The notes below the pieces were generated by a model. The model was not told the DNA's origin and did no database searches. It was given only the letters and a program-made list of their open reading frames with translations. 35,542 nucleotides of DNA from a virus, in the IMG/VR virus record IMGVR_UViG_3300043395_000271, positions 1 through 35,542 of that record, one strand, 5' to 3'. Position 1 is the first letter of the stretch. Each line of letters starts with the position of its first letter. Below are positions 15,878 through 24,076 of this stretch, piece by piece. Position numbers and translations under genes: made by a program.

Positions 15878-18265
15878 TTATCGGGTACGGATATTTCCGA
15901 ACATGTCTCTGTACGCCTCTGTTCCCCTGGGCTTGTTTCCCGTGGACAAAAGGTACTTCAACAACGAGTTGACAGTTTCACTTCCAGCCGTACCCGCCAA
16001 GCCTGCATACTCCTGCAATTGCTTCAAAGGATCAACAGGCGCATTGGCTTGGGCAGAAAGAACCGGTGCTGCAGGCGCAGCAGGCGCTGCCACAGAAGCC
16101 GGCAACCCAGTGGGCTTGACTGGAGGCGGAATCCGACCAATCGCCACAGGGCCCTGGGCGTTTAGCAGGCGTTGAGTTTCTGCAGCGCTTTGATCTTGTA
16201 GACCGGCGGATTGCAAGGTCTTGATTATGTCAACGTTACCACCGGGAAGCCCATATTGGCCAGCCCCAGCCCCGCCGCCGAACGGATCAACCGGGCCACT
16301 TGATGTGTAACGGTCAAAACCAGCTCCACCACCACCAGCGCCAACCGGAGGGCCAAACACTGCCCCGCGAGATGCAGCACCGGCATCTTTGCCAGGCTCA
16401 ACCTGGGCTCCATCAGTAGGCTGTTCCCGCTCCAAAGATCCAAGATAACTTGGCCTGCCGCCAAGATTACCAAGGAAGTTAATATCTTCATTGGCTGGAC
16501 CAGTTGGCTCTATTTCGGCAAGACCCGAATCTCCTGACTGGCCTTCTGAAGTTGGCTGTTGATAAGAAGATTGATCTTGGCCAAAAAAGAAAGGTATCAG
16601 GCCAGCAATATCTTGTTCAGTAACTTGATAACCCGTCTTATTAAGAGGGTTGGCCTTCATGCGCTCGGTGGCTTCAATTGTTGCCTCGTTAATACCGCCT
16701 TGTTCACTCTTTTGAGTAATAGCCCGGTTCTGAGCAGCTTGGTTAATCAGACGAGCATAAGAAATTGACGGTCTCTTTTGACCGCCTGGCAGGTACCCAT
16801 CATCTGGTGCTTCAGTGGCAGAAACGGTGCCGTTGGGATTGATGGTGATTGTGCTTCCATCATCACCGCGCAAAGTGTATCCACCTGAACGAGCCGCTTT
16901 AGCAACTGCATCGGTCAAATCAACTTCATTCTCGCCAGTGCCGTAGGTGTACTTGACAACGTTGCCCTCGTTATCAATCTCAAGCGTATCGCCTTTTTCA
17001 CCATGAATAGTACTGGTCGATGCTCTTTCTGTACCGCGCCCAAGAAAATCAGAATACTGATTTAGCGTGTCTTTGTCTGTAATGCCATATTGCTTGGCAA
17101 CGTCCAGATCTATAGCGTCTTTTACACCAATTGTTTTTGCAAGGTCATAATCATCTGCTGTGGTAGCGCCAATATTCCTTGCATAATTAAAATCATTTGA
17201 CGTATCAATACCAAGCTGCTTTGCAAAGTCAATATCAAGTGCATTTTGAGCACCAATATCCTTGGCTAAGTTAAAGTCTTCCTTGCTACCGGCTCCAACT
17301 TGCTTGGCGTAATTAAACTCATCAGCAGTATTAAGACCAATGTCTTTGGCCAATTGCAAATCAAAGTTGTCTTTGGCTCCAATGGCTTTAGCAACTTGAA
17401 GGTCATAAGGGTTATCTGCGCCAATCTCTTTTGCGTACTGATAGTCCTTGAGATCTGTAATGCCAATTGCCTTGGCGTCTTTCCAAGCGTCTGGGTTATA
17501 ACCAAACCCGTTATCGTTAGCTTCTTTGTAGGACTTGTACTCGTCCTTGGCAAATTTGGTGGCGTAGTCAATTGCTGCGTTTATAGCGCCGCCAGAATTT
17601 CCTTGAAGTGCAGACGCGGTGGCCTTTGTGAGAGCATCCTGAGCCTGTTTAGGCATCTCCGAGAACCCAGGAACTTCTTGAACCAGGAGCTGGGCACAAG
17701 CGTTAGCTCCACCAGTCAGCAAAGCCGTGGTCGGATCCTTGCCCATAGCGGCTTGGATAGCCGCATAGGAAGTCGTGGTTCCTACGTTCTTGGCAAAAGC
17801 ATCAGGTACGAGTTCAGCATTTTGAACAAACTTGGTTATCTCTTGCGCGCCAACATTACCAACATACGAGGTAACAGCGGTCTCAATACCCTTCTTCATG
17901 TCACCGCCGTTCATGGCGGTGTTTAGACACGCATTACCGATAGCAGTAGTAGCTGCAGTGCCAATTGCAGCGGCAGTCTCAGCACCAAGAATCCAGTTAC
18001 CGATCGCAGAACCAGCCCCGGGGAAAGCAAAGTTAACGGCCACAGCCGCTAGCATCTTTGGATTGGATGCAATATTCTCTACCGTGTTACCGATCTTCTG
18101 TGCCAACGACCCAATCTGGTCATAAACGGCACCGGTAATACCGCGAGCAGTAGAGGCAATATTAGATACGGCAGATCCTGCGGCAGAAGCCACACCTTGA
18201 ATTGCACTAGCAATACCGCCTGTAACAGAGCGTACAGCACTAAATGCTTTTTTTAACCATCCCAT
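15878..18265 (-). CDS. Putative virion protein with ten 14-residue tandem repeats
   Basis: A 795-residue protein. Residues 1-60 form an amphipathic Ala/Ser/Gly helix region (GWLKKAFSAVRSVTGG), and 66-125 are hydrophobic and Ala-rich (MLAAVAVNFAFPGAGSAIGN), suggesting membrane interaction. Residues 264-403 are ten exact-length 14-residue repeats of the form AKxIGxxxxxDxxx. After them come a short beta-like segment (HGEKGDTLEIDNEGNVVKY), a Gly-rich disordered region and a helical C-terminus. The start overlaps the previous stop as TAATG. Base composition in the repeat region looks AT-richer than in the neighbours. A membrane-active or ejection role is plausible from the N-terminus and gene order; I do not recognise a family. 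Confidence 0.8.
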   Translation of the reverse strand: MGWLKKAFSAVRSVTGGIASAIQGVASAAGSAVSNIASTARGITGAVYDQIGSLAQKIGNTVENIASNPKMLAAVAVNFAFPGAGSAIGNWILGAETAAAIGTAATTAIGNACLNTAMNGGDMKKGIETAVTSYVGNVGAQEITKFVQNAELVPDAFAKNVGTTTSYAAIQAAMGKDPTTALLTGGANACAQLLVQEVPGFSEMPKQAQDALTKATASALQGNSGGAINAAIDYATKFAKDEYKSYKEANDNGFGYNPDAWKDAKAIGITDLKDYQYAKEIGADNPYDLQVAKAIGAKDNFDLQLAKDIGLNTADEFNYAKQVGAGSKEDFNLAKDIGAQNALDIDFAKQLGIDTSNDFNYARNIGATTADDYDLAKTIGVKDAIDLDVAKQYGITDKDTLNQYSDFLGRGTERASTSTIHGEKGDTLEIDNEGNVVKYTYGTGENEVDLTDAVAKAARSGGYTLRGDDGSTITINPNGTVSATEAPDDGYLPGGQKRPSISYARLINQAAQNRAITQKSEQGGINEATIEATERMKANPLNKTGYQVTEQDIAGLIPFFFGQDQSSYQQPTSEGQSGDSGLAEIEPTGPANEDINFLGNLGGRPSYLGSLEREQPTDGAQVEPGKDAGAASRGAVFGPPVGAGGGGAGFDRYTSSGPVDPFGGGAGAGQYGLPGGNVDIIKTLQSAGLQDQSAAETQRLLNAQGPVAIGRIPPPVKPTGLPASVAAPAAPAAPVLSAQANAPVDPLKQLQEYAGLAGTAGSETVNSLLKYLLSTGNKPRGTEAYRDMFGNIRTR
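17057..17476. repeat. Ten tandem 42-bp coding repeats (14-aa units)
   Basis: The DNA encodes ten consecutive units of exactly 14 codons with no insertions or deletions. Fixed positions are Ala-Lys/Arg at 1-2, a hydrophobic residue at 4, Gly at 5 and, in nearly all units, Asp/Glu at 10-11. Examples are AKEIGADNPYDLQV and AKDIGAQNALDIDF. Units differ considerably at the DNA level, so the array is old and kept by selection on the protein, not a recent slippage product. Confidence 0.9.
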
Positions 18266-18657
18266 TATGCTAGCCTCACTTTCGCAACGTACCCGCCGTC
18301 AACTTGCTCAACAGAGACTGGCAGCACAGGCAAATTCTGAAACGATTTAACAGCAGCTTTGTTGTTAAATTCAATCTCAGCTTCTTTATATCCTTCTTCT
18401 CTGAGCTGGAGCATGGCCTTGAATGTGTTATTCAAAACATCCTTTTCAGAGTCCGTACCCTCAAGCACATCAACTGCAACCACACCCTTGCCAACTTCTT
18501 TATAGACAAACAGGCAACTGCCGCTATGAATCAGCTTGTACTCCTGTTGAAGGAGAGTATTGAGGTGCGAAGCAAATTCTTCCGGACTGTTGACGCCAGG
18601 AATTGGATTATCAGCAAAGTACTTCCTAATAATCTCTTTAATACTCATGTCTGCCAT
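18265..18657 (-). CDS. Small hypothetical virion-module protein
   Basis: A 130-residue acidic protein with a helical N-terminus (MSIKEIIRKYFADN) and alternating beta/alpha pattern after residue 40 (YKLIHSGSCLFVYKEV, GVVAVDVLEG, KEAEIEFNN). The layout is like a small alpha/beta domain, in the place where T7-like phages carry gp13-like accessory proteins, but I see no clear homology and do not assign a function. An alternative start is M4. It overlaps the 795-aa gene as TAATG and lies 9 bp after the 462-aa gene. Confidence 0.7.
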   Translation of the reverse strand: MADMSIKEIIRKYFADNPIPGVNSPEEFASHLNTLLQQEYKLIHSGSCLFVYKEVGKGVVAVDVLEGTDSEKDVLNNTFKAMLQLREEGYKEAEIEFNNKAAVKSFQNLPVLPVSVEQVDGGYVAKVRLA

Positions 18658-18666
18658 GTTGAATCC

Positions 18667-20055
18667 TTACTGCGTCAAATCGTAGAAAGAGATAGATCCA
18701 ACTCCATCCCCTGTTGTTGCGCCAGACACCGTGCGTACAGCAAGCGTATAGATATCGCTCACCCCAGCCAAAGACACCCCCAGCTGCAGATCCCAGTTAT
18801 AAGACAATGTGGACGACGTGTTAATTGTGCCCCCGCTACCTGACGATGTCACGTAGTCTGTCTGAGCAATCGTGCCTATGTTGCTAATAGCCGTGGCTGC
18901 AACATCGTATTCCACATTGCTGTCAGATGGGACAGTAGCTGCCCAGGTTGCCCCGGTCAAGGTAGGGTTCTTCAACAAAACCACTTCGTAGTTCTGGCTG
19001 GTCGTGGGGAGAAACTGCGTTCTGTTTGGCAAGACCACCGCCCCGGTTCTCCCAGATGCCAGCCGGATAGACACAATTGGGTAGAACGTAGCTGCGGTAT
19101 TGATAGTCGTAAAGATTGTGGTGCGTCGCGCTACATGGTCTATAGACGTAGCCTCAAACCCACCCTCAGATACAACAGAGCAACAGATCTGGGTCAGGGT
19201 TGCCGCCAAAGCTGACGTCGATGTAATCTCATACCGAACCGGCAAAATGGCCGTGGTCATGTAGACCGTGGTTCCATAGACGTTTGCAGTGTTAAACGTG
19301 TGGCAGACGATATATTGGCCGTTAATGATGAACCCACAACGCACCGAGCCCACGCCCAACCACTCAAAGTCCATCCACAGAATTTGCGGGTGAGTCAGAT
19401 CCAGGGTCAGGCCAGATGCTCCCGTGCCGTCCAAAGGATCTCCGTTCCAATCAGCTTGGTTGACCGTCCTGGCATCACTTGCCGATCCGCTTGTGTAAGA
19501 ACGCAAAACAAAGCTGTTGACCCCATCTAGCTTTTGGAAGAAAACGCCGTTCTGGGTATTGAAATATCCAACTCTTTGGGTCAGGTTGACGCTGGTACTG
19601 CTATCCATTTGGAACGTGGCAAGCACCAACAACCCTTTGCCGGGCTGGTATGGGAAACTACGGTAGGACTGACGCACCACAGAACCAACGCCACCGGCCG
19701 TCACGCTCATGCTGACGCTGGCTTGGTTTGTATTAAACGTAGTTGATCCTGTGCCGGTCGTCGCGCTGTCAAACTGGTTATCAGCTGCGTAACGGTTTTG
19801 ACTGTCAAACAGGGTATAGGGCTGGCTAACCCGCTGGCGACCAAACGCATCCAGGGCTGTAGGCGGGAATGAGATTGGTACTTCTGTATTGGACGCCACA
19901 AGCTGCCCCACGATCTTATTTAACTGGTTAAAGTACAGGCGCAGGACGTTATTGAGCTGTTCCTGATACCGAGAGTCATACTGCCCTGGAGCCAACGGCA
20001 GGTTAGGCGGGGTAACTTGGCTGAGCGCATACTCTGACGTAACAATCAGGGTCAT
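18667..20055 (-). CDS. Putative virion structural protein (tail/spike-associated, beta-rich)
   Basis: A 462-residue protein. The N-terminus has a proline-rich strap followed by RYQEQLNNVLRLYFNQLNK (about residues 29-47), a helix motif I recall at the start of many small aquatic-phage structural proteins. The rest is Ser/Thr/Gly-rich and beta-like, with no catalytic motif. ATG 20053-20055 overlaps the upstream endonuclease stop as ATGA, and its Shine-Dalgarno (GGGGT, 20061-20065) lies inside the endonuclease's last codons. Before the endonuclease arrived it would have followed the 786-aa tail gene directly, which supports a tail role. Confidence 0.72.
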   Translation of the reverse strand: MTLIVTSEYALSQVTPPNLPLAPGQYDSRYQEQLNNVLRLYFNQLNKIVGQLVASNTEVPISFPPTALDAFGRQRVSQPYTLFDSQNRYAADNQFDSATTGTGSTTFNTNQASVSMSVTAGGVGSVVRQSYRSFPYQPGKGLLVLATFQMDSSTSVNLTQRVGYFNTQNGVFFQKLDGVNSFVLRSYTSGSASDARTVNQADWNGDPLDGTGASGLTLDLTHPQILWMDFEWLGVGSVRCGFIINGQYIVCHTFNTANVYGTTVYMTTAILPVRYEITSTSALAATLTQICCSVVSEGGFEATSIDHVARRTTIFTTINTAATFYPIVSIRLASGRTGAVVLPNRTQFLPTTSQNYEVVLLKNPTLTGATWAATVPSDSNVEYDVAATAISNIGTIAQTDYVTSSGSGGTINTSSTLSYNWDLQLGVSLAGVSDIYTLAVRTVSGATTGDGVGSISFYDLTQ

Positions 20056-20672
20056 GAATTACCCCAATGGAGCCGTTCAAGCTCTTTGCGGTTGAAGATT
20101 GCCTCTTCCAGAGTGGCGGCAACCTTGGAATAGAACTTTTTCTTTTGCACGGTAATCTCAGCATACCACCCGTTGTTACGAAAACGAACCCCTGTATGGC
20201 CGGTTTTGCTGGAGGCCCGTACTCTTACATTTCTAGCCTGAGCAGGCAAAGACGCCCAGCGACAATTTCCGGGTTCGTAGTTTCCATACGGATCAATCCG
20301 ATCAAGCGTCTGCTTGCCCGTTGGCTCGCCTATATCCTGGGCAAATACTGAATACTCATGCCATGCCGGGCAAACGGTTACACCTGCCGCGCCATAGCGT
20401 TTGTAGTCCTTGTCGTTTGGGTTGTAGCACCGGCGCATCATGGCTCGCCAGGTGTTATACGATCCCTTTCCAGTGCCGCCATGCTTAAAGTTTGGGACAA
20501 TACACCCACAGGACGTGGTATTGCCAGTAACCAAAGAACCGGATGGAACCGTTATCTCGTTACCGCAGTCACAGTGGCATCGCCATAAAACTTTTTTTAG
20601 AGAGTTGCGGCCAGCAACCTCCAAGGCAGTGAGCCGTCCAAACCGAGATCCAGTGTGGTCAATTCGTTTCAT
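20052..20672 (-). CDS. HNH/AP2 homing endonuclease (free-standing)
   Basis: A 206-residue protein counted from ATG 20670-20672. Residues 32-57 form a zinc ribbon (CxCxC then CGC); 123-148 carry the HNH-type signature LDRIDPYGNYEPGNCRW; and 158-191 form an AP2-like DNA-binding domain (GHTGVRFRNNGWYAEI). This start has a strong ribosome-binding site (GAAAGGG, 6-base spacing). A longer frame from ATG 20720 exists but would begin inside a consensus sigma-70 promoter, so the shorter form is preferred. The gene sits between two structural genes, with ATGA overlap downstream. It probably cleaves a site at this junction in phages that lack it. All motif residues look intact, so it is likely active. 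Confidence 0.88.
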   Translation of the reverse strand: MKRIDHTGSRFGRLTALEVAGRNSLKKVLWRCHCDCGNEITVPSGSLVTGNTTSCGCIVPNFKHGGTGKGSYNTWRAMMRRCYNPNDKDYKRYGAAGVTVCPAWHEYSVFAQDIGEPTGKQTLDRIDPYGNYEPGNCRWASLPAQARNVRVRASSKTGHTGVRFRNNGWYAEITVQKKKFYSKVAATLEEAIFNRKELERLHWGNS

Positions 20673-20697
20673 ACAAAGCCCTTTCAATAGAGCCTGT

Positions 20698-20727
20698 AGT
20701 ATACACTGCCATCTTTTCATAGGTCAA
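20698..20727 (-). promoter_or_regulatory. Sigma-70-type promoter for the HNH/AP2 endonuclease
   Basis: On the - strand, TTGACC (20722-20727) and TATACT (20698-20703) are separated by 18 bases, each one mismatch from the -35 and -10 consensus. Transcription would start near 20691, giving a leader of about 19 bases that carries GAAAGGG and leads to ATG 20672. The -35 hexamer overlaps the stop codon of the upstream 786-aa gene. Confidence 0.65.
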
Positions 20728-23084
20728 CGCCTGCCATCAGGTCGGATGTCAATACGAGGCGCTCCAAGCTGCCACTGCTGCCCCAACTGGTTACCCTGAA
20801 CTTTGAACACCAGCTGACGCCCGCGCACACGTACATAGACCTGGCCAGTGAACTCCTCAACCGGGGCTGTGGCAATACGACTAATCGTGGCATTGTCCGA
20901 TCCCCCGACAGACGGAGGATTGGTATACCCAGAGCCCGAGTTTTGGAGCGGGATCAACGTCATGGTCACCTGAGGAGTCTCCTCCCCAGTGGACCCACGG
21001 AACGTCAAGTCAGGCAGGATACGCCAGATAAAGCCAAAGTTATGGCCGTCGCTGATGTCAAATTCTGAGGACGAGATGTACGAGTTAATCGCAGCAGGCG
21101 TCCCAGTTATATTGTCGTCGTTGCCATTCTCATGGTAGACGATGTTGTTCTGGGTTGAGTTAATGTACGGAGTGGCAATCGGGTAGTCCAATGAACCTGA
21201 GTCCAGCCACGCCGTGCGAGCCATACTGCCGTAGTACCAAATATCCTCAAGATAGTTATAGACAACGTACTTGTCGATTTGGTTTGAGTTGGCAGAGCAG
21301 TAGAACCACCAGACCTCATTAAAGCCCTCGTTGGTACCGCTATACACCTGCTGAGACTGGGCCAGGTTGATATCGCTGTAGATGTACTGACGCAGGTCAC
21401 AACGCAGAGTAGATACTCGGCCGTCGTATTTATAGAACTTGTCCACACCCATCCAGTACACCACGCCAGATGCCAATGACGTAGCGTTCTGACCCATGAT
21501 GGAGATGTTGTCCCCCAGGATCTGGCTACCCCAGACGTTTGGAGCACCCAGATACTGCAGTGAATATACCGAGGAGTCCGTGAACACCACAATTTCCTGG
21601 CGGGTCTGCAAGCACGTCACAATCTCTGAGCCGTGGGACAGGCGCAAACTGCCCGCCTGGTTGGTGGCAGCAGGGGTCCACTCCACCACAGATTCTTGGT
21701 CTGACCAGCGGATCAACATGGGGTCTTGGGTAGTAGACCCGTAGTCATTACAGCCGAAGGCAAACACAAACCGGCTGATGTCAGACACAAAGATCAGGTT
21801 CTGAACCGTCGGAACACCAGACGCGCCAGATAGAGACGTGACCGGGATGCCGCGAGTCGAAATAGTGTGCGTGCCAGACTGAGATCCAGAAGTGATGATT
21901 GGCGTACCGCCAGCTGTAGCCGCAAGGTTACAGGTAGTCCCAGACGCATTCACAACGTAGTACACCGTGCCAGGGGTCAAGCCGGTCGGCAGCGCCCCGG
22001 TCGTGGTCAGCATGATGGCGTCCCCGTTGGCAAAGTTCACACTGGCTGTCAGCACGCCAGGGGAGGCTATGGTGATTGTGACCGGAGCGCCCGTCACGTT
22101 GTAAGTGGCATTCCAGTAATACATAGCCCCGCCACGGGGACCAAACACCAAGTCCTCACCAAAGTTAGACTGGCTCCACAAACGCAACGCATCGGTGCCG
22201 GTAGCACCAATGCCCCAGGCTCCCAAACCCCAACCGCCTGCACCCCAGCCCGTCAAGGCCACCGTGTACTCAGGGCCGGTATTGATCTGGTACATAGCGT
22301 ACACCGTGCCTCCCCCGCTAGCCGTGGTAGACGTGGCTTTGGCAGTGGCCGTATGAACCCCAGACTGGGTGCCGGTCGGGACGATCGCCGTACCACCAGA
22401 AGTGGCAGCAAGCTGGAATGTGTACCCTGACGTGTTGACAACGTAATAGGTCGTGCCTGGGCTAAAACCTGTGGGCAAAGATCCTGTGGTGGATAGCACC
22501 ACCTGCACCGTATTGGCCAGCTTAAACTGGGCAGTAAATACGCCTGTCGAGAGAACCAGGTCTACCGTGGACTCTGCGGTTATGTTGTAAGTAGTGGCAG
22601 ACTGCAAGGAGATCTTGTATTCCCCAAGCAACGTCAAGCCACCTACGGCAGAGGAGCCGTTAAACGTTACATACGCTCCATCAGTAAACCCGCCAGCAGC
22701 GTCAGTCACCAGGACTGTGGAGGAATTCAGGATGGTCCCAAACGGGTTTGTCAGGGTGGTAGTGGCACGAACAGGGGTAATATCGTAGTAAGCACCACCA
22801 TTGCTAATGTAAAACTTTAGGTTTGTACCAACGCCAATCAGGTTTAGCGAGTTAAGCGTCACCCAATTCCACAGAGAACGGCACACGCCCTTGAAGTAAT
22901 TGGCAGAGATCTGAACCCAGCCGCCGAGCTTTTCAGGGGTGCCAGCACGGAAGCGAACCTTCTCAGAGTCGTACCAACCACCAACTACTTCGGTGCCAGC
23001 ATTGACCGAACCCAGGGCCTCAGAAGCGTATCGGGTGTTTTCTCTATTCACCCCCGGCCTAAACATGATCTTTTTTAACGGCAT
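20724..23084 (-). CDS. Large podovirus-type tail/stabilisation protein
   Basis: A 786-residue protein. The N-terminus (FRPGVNRENTRY, then GGWYDSEKVRFRAGTPEKLGG) and the following CRSLWNWVTLNS / LIGVGTNLKFY / YDITPVR segments match, as I recall, a conserved tail or DNA-stabilisation-type protein of short-tailed aquatic phages (P22 gp10 or T7 gp12 position). The middle holds two copies of a 51-residue beta module. The C-terminal part is Trp/Tyr-rich and beta-propeller-like (WSDQESVVEWTPA, DKYVVYNYLEDIWYYGS). The start is ATG 23084 with a weak GGCGGGG site 4-5 bases upstream. A 17-codon ORF covers the gap to the lysozyme gene. Function by family recall and context. Confidence 0.78.
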   Translation of the reverse strand: MPLKKIMFRPGVNRENTRYASEALGSVNAGTEVVGGWYDSEKVRFRAGTPEKLGGWVQISANYFKGVCRSLWNWVTLNSLNLIGVGTNLKFYISNGGAYYDITPVRATTTLTNPFGTILNSSTVLVTDAAGGFTDGAYVTFNGSSAVGGLTLLGEYKISLQSATTYNITAESTVDLVLSTGVFTAQFKLANTVQVVLSTTGSLPTGFSPGTTYYVVNTSGYTFQLAATSGGTAIVPTGTQSGVHTATAKATSTTASGGGTVYAMYQINTGPEYTVALTGWGAGGWGLGAWGIGATGTDALRLWSQSNFGEDLVFGPRGGAMYYWNATYNVTGAPVTITIASPGVLTASVNFANGDAIMLTTTGALPTGLTPGTVYYVVNASGTTCNLAATAGGTPIITSGSQSGTHTISTRGIPVTSLSGASGVPTVQNLIFVSDISRFVFAFGCNDYGSTTQDPMLIRWSDQESVVEWTPAATNQAGSLRLSHGSEIVTCLQTRQEIVVFTDSSVYSLQYLGAPNVWGSQILGDNISIMGQNATSLASGVVYWMGVDKFYKYDGRVSTLRCDLRQYIYSDINLAQSQQVYSGTNEGFNEVWWFYCSANSNQIDKYVVYNYLEDIWYYGSMARTAWLDSGSLDYPIATPYINSTQNNIVYHENGNDDNITGTPAAINSYISSSEFDISDGHNFGFIWRILPDLTFRGSTGEETPQVTMTLIPLQNSGSGYTNPPSVGGSDNATISRIATAPVEEFTGQVYVRVRGRQLVFKVQGNQLGQQWQLGAPRIDIRPDGRR
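21864..22016. repeat. Second copy of a 51-aa module in the 786-aa tail protein
   Basis: This encodes IMLTTTGALPTGLTPGTVYY... up to GSQSGTHT. It aligns without gaps to the copy at 22350-22502: both share L(S/T)TTG(S/A)LPTG, YYVVN(T/A)SG, LAAT(S/A)GGT and the (T/S)QSG(V/T)HT ending. Probably a duplicated Ig-like or beta-sandwich insert exposed on the tail. Confidence 0.85.
22350..22502. repeat. First copy of the 51-aa module in the 786-aa tail protein
   Basis: This encodes VVLSTTGSLPTGFSPGTTYY... up to GTQSGVHT, the upstream partner of the 21864-22016 copy. The two copies begin 486 bp apart, an exact multiple of three. They are clearly similar in protein but diverged in DNA, so the duplication is not recent. 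Confidence 0.85.
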
Positions 23085-23128
23085 GGTACCCCGCCATCAA
23101 CAAAGAGAACACTAGCTAAAAAATTCAT
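23075..23128 (-). CDS. Possible 17-codon leader/coupling ORF between lysozyme and tail gene
   Basis: ATG 23126-23128 begins one base after the lysozyme TGA and runs 17 codons (MNFLASVLFVDGGVPCR) to TAA 23075-23077, overlapping the ATG of the 786-aa gene out of frame. A G-rich stretch (GGGGGT) lies just upstream. It fills the only gap here and could couple translation of the tail gene to the lysozyme. It may equally be chance. Confidence 0.25.
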   Translation of the reverse strand: MNFLASVLFVDGGVPCR

Positions 23129-23129
23129 G

Positions 23130-23576
23130 TCAACCCCCGAGTAACGCGCACTCTGCTGTACGCCGTTTAACTAGGCCGGGGAGAACGCGCCCGCCACCTC
23201 TGGTCCAGAGCATCAATTGTTCCTTGGCTCCGTCCCAGTCTTGGGCGTTGATTTTCCTCTTTAATGTGCTTGTCTGCAAGCGTCCAACGCCCAGGTTATA
23301 GCAAAAATCTACGATGGCATTACAGCGCTTTTCATCCGTCAGCAGGCCAGGGCAGTTACGCAAAACCCCGGGGAGGAAGGTGTGCTGCAGCTCATGCATG
23401 AGGAGGGCAGATGCCCGGGCGTCGTCTATATGGGGATCCTGGAGGGTGACTTTGCGGCCATCCTCGTAATAGGTGGATCCATAGCCAATCGTGGGAATCC
23501 CAGCCGGGCATAGGTAGGGGGCGGACCGAAAGCCCTCAAATCGCTTACACAGCCCCGCCGCCAGTTCCAGATTCAT
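23130..23576 (-). CDS. Endolysin, GH24 lysozyme
   Basis: A 148-residue phage lysozyme that hydrolyses the glycan strands of peptidoglycan. The catalytic block is at the N-terminus: E14 in FEGFR, C23 in YLCPAG and T29 before IGYGS. This is the E-x8-(D/C)-x5-T spacing of the family, with Cys in place of the Asp of T4 lysozyme. The C-terminal half has the usual CNAIVDFCYNLG helix and RRTAEC ending. There is no signal peptide or SAR segment, so release needs a holin. The start ATG 23574-23576 overlaps the stop of the 3TM-holin gene as ATGA. Length is normal for the family. Confidence 0.93.
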   Translation of the reverse strand: MNLELAAGLCKRFEGFRSAPYLCPAGIPTIGYGSTYYEDGRKVTLQDPHIDDARASALLMHELQHTFLPGVLRNCPGLLTDEKRCNAIVDFCYNLGVGRLQTSTLKRKINAQDWDGAKEQLMLWTRGGGRVLPGLVKRRTAECALLGG

Positions 23577-24076
23577 AGCCCACGCTTAGCCAAGGTGCGG
23601 TCGAGGAACCAGTAGTTGATCGTGCCAGAGACCAGCGCCACAAAGTCAGGCGACATAATCATCTTGAACACCTCAGCCACCGGCACGTTGTGAAGCCACG
23701 CATTCCAGCACAGCCAGACATGGGCCAGGGACCAGACCAGCATGACCCAGTAAGTGACCACCGGACGGACCGAGGCGGACAGGGAAGCAACCCAACCACC
23801 GGCAGCTTTGACCATATCGGCCTGCTGCTGGATCGCAGAGTTCAAGGCGTCCATCACCCCAGTGTCTACGGCGAGCTCCCGTTGCGCGGCAATCTCAGCC
23901 AGCTTCTGCTGGCCCCGGACTTTCTCCAGGTCGCACTGCTTATCGAACATGGCCAACTCGTGCTGGCGCTCGTTCTTCTTGTCCATGAACTTGAGCACTT
24001 CCGGGGCAAGCCGGAAGAACCCACCAAAAAGGGAGCCGAATAAGCCGCCCCCAACTACGCTAAGAATATCACCCAT
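23573..24076 (-). CDS. 3TM-type holin (GTA_holin_3TM-like)
   Basis: A 167-residue membrane protein. It has a Gly/Phe-rich hydrophobic N-terminus (VVGGGLFGSLFGGFF, residues 7-21), a long charged coiled coil (about 30-85), then SVRPVVTYWVMLVWSLAHVW (about 100-120) and a final hydrophobic segment ending NYWFLDR (about 140-160). The RPVVTYW and final W-F-x-DR pattern is typical of the three-TM holins first noted in gene transfer agents. It lies directly before the lysozyme (ATGA overlap) and follows the T-like holin gene with a TAAATG junction. Role: permeabilise the inner membrane for endolysin exit, inferred from family and position. Confidence 0.78.
   Translation of the reverse strand: MGDILSVVGGGLFGSLFGGFFRLAPEVLKFMDKKNERQHELAMFDKQCDLEKVRGQQKLAEIAAQRELAVDTGVMDALNSAIQQQADMVKAAGGWVASLSASVRPVVTYWVMLVWSLAHVWLCWNAWLHNVPVAEVFKMIMSPDFVALVSGTINYWFLDRTLAKRGL

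Noticed and set aside
20673-20720. Longer N-terminus of the HNH/AP2 endonuclease from ATG 20720
   Set aside because: That ATG lies between the -35 and -10 boxes of the putative promoter, and the shorter start has a much better ribosome site.
23110-23134. TTGACA hexamer after the lysozyme stop as a promoter
   Set aside because: The -35-like hexamer is perfect, but no acceptable -10 box lies 16-18 bases downstream.
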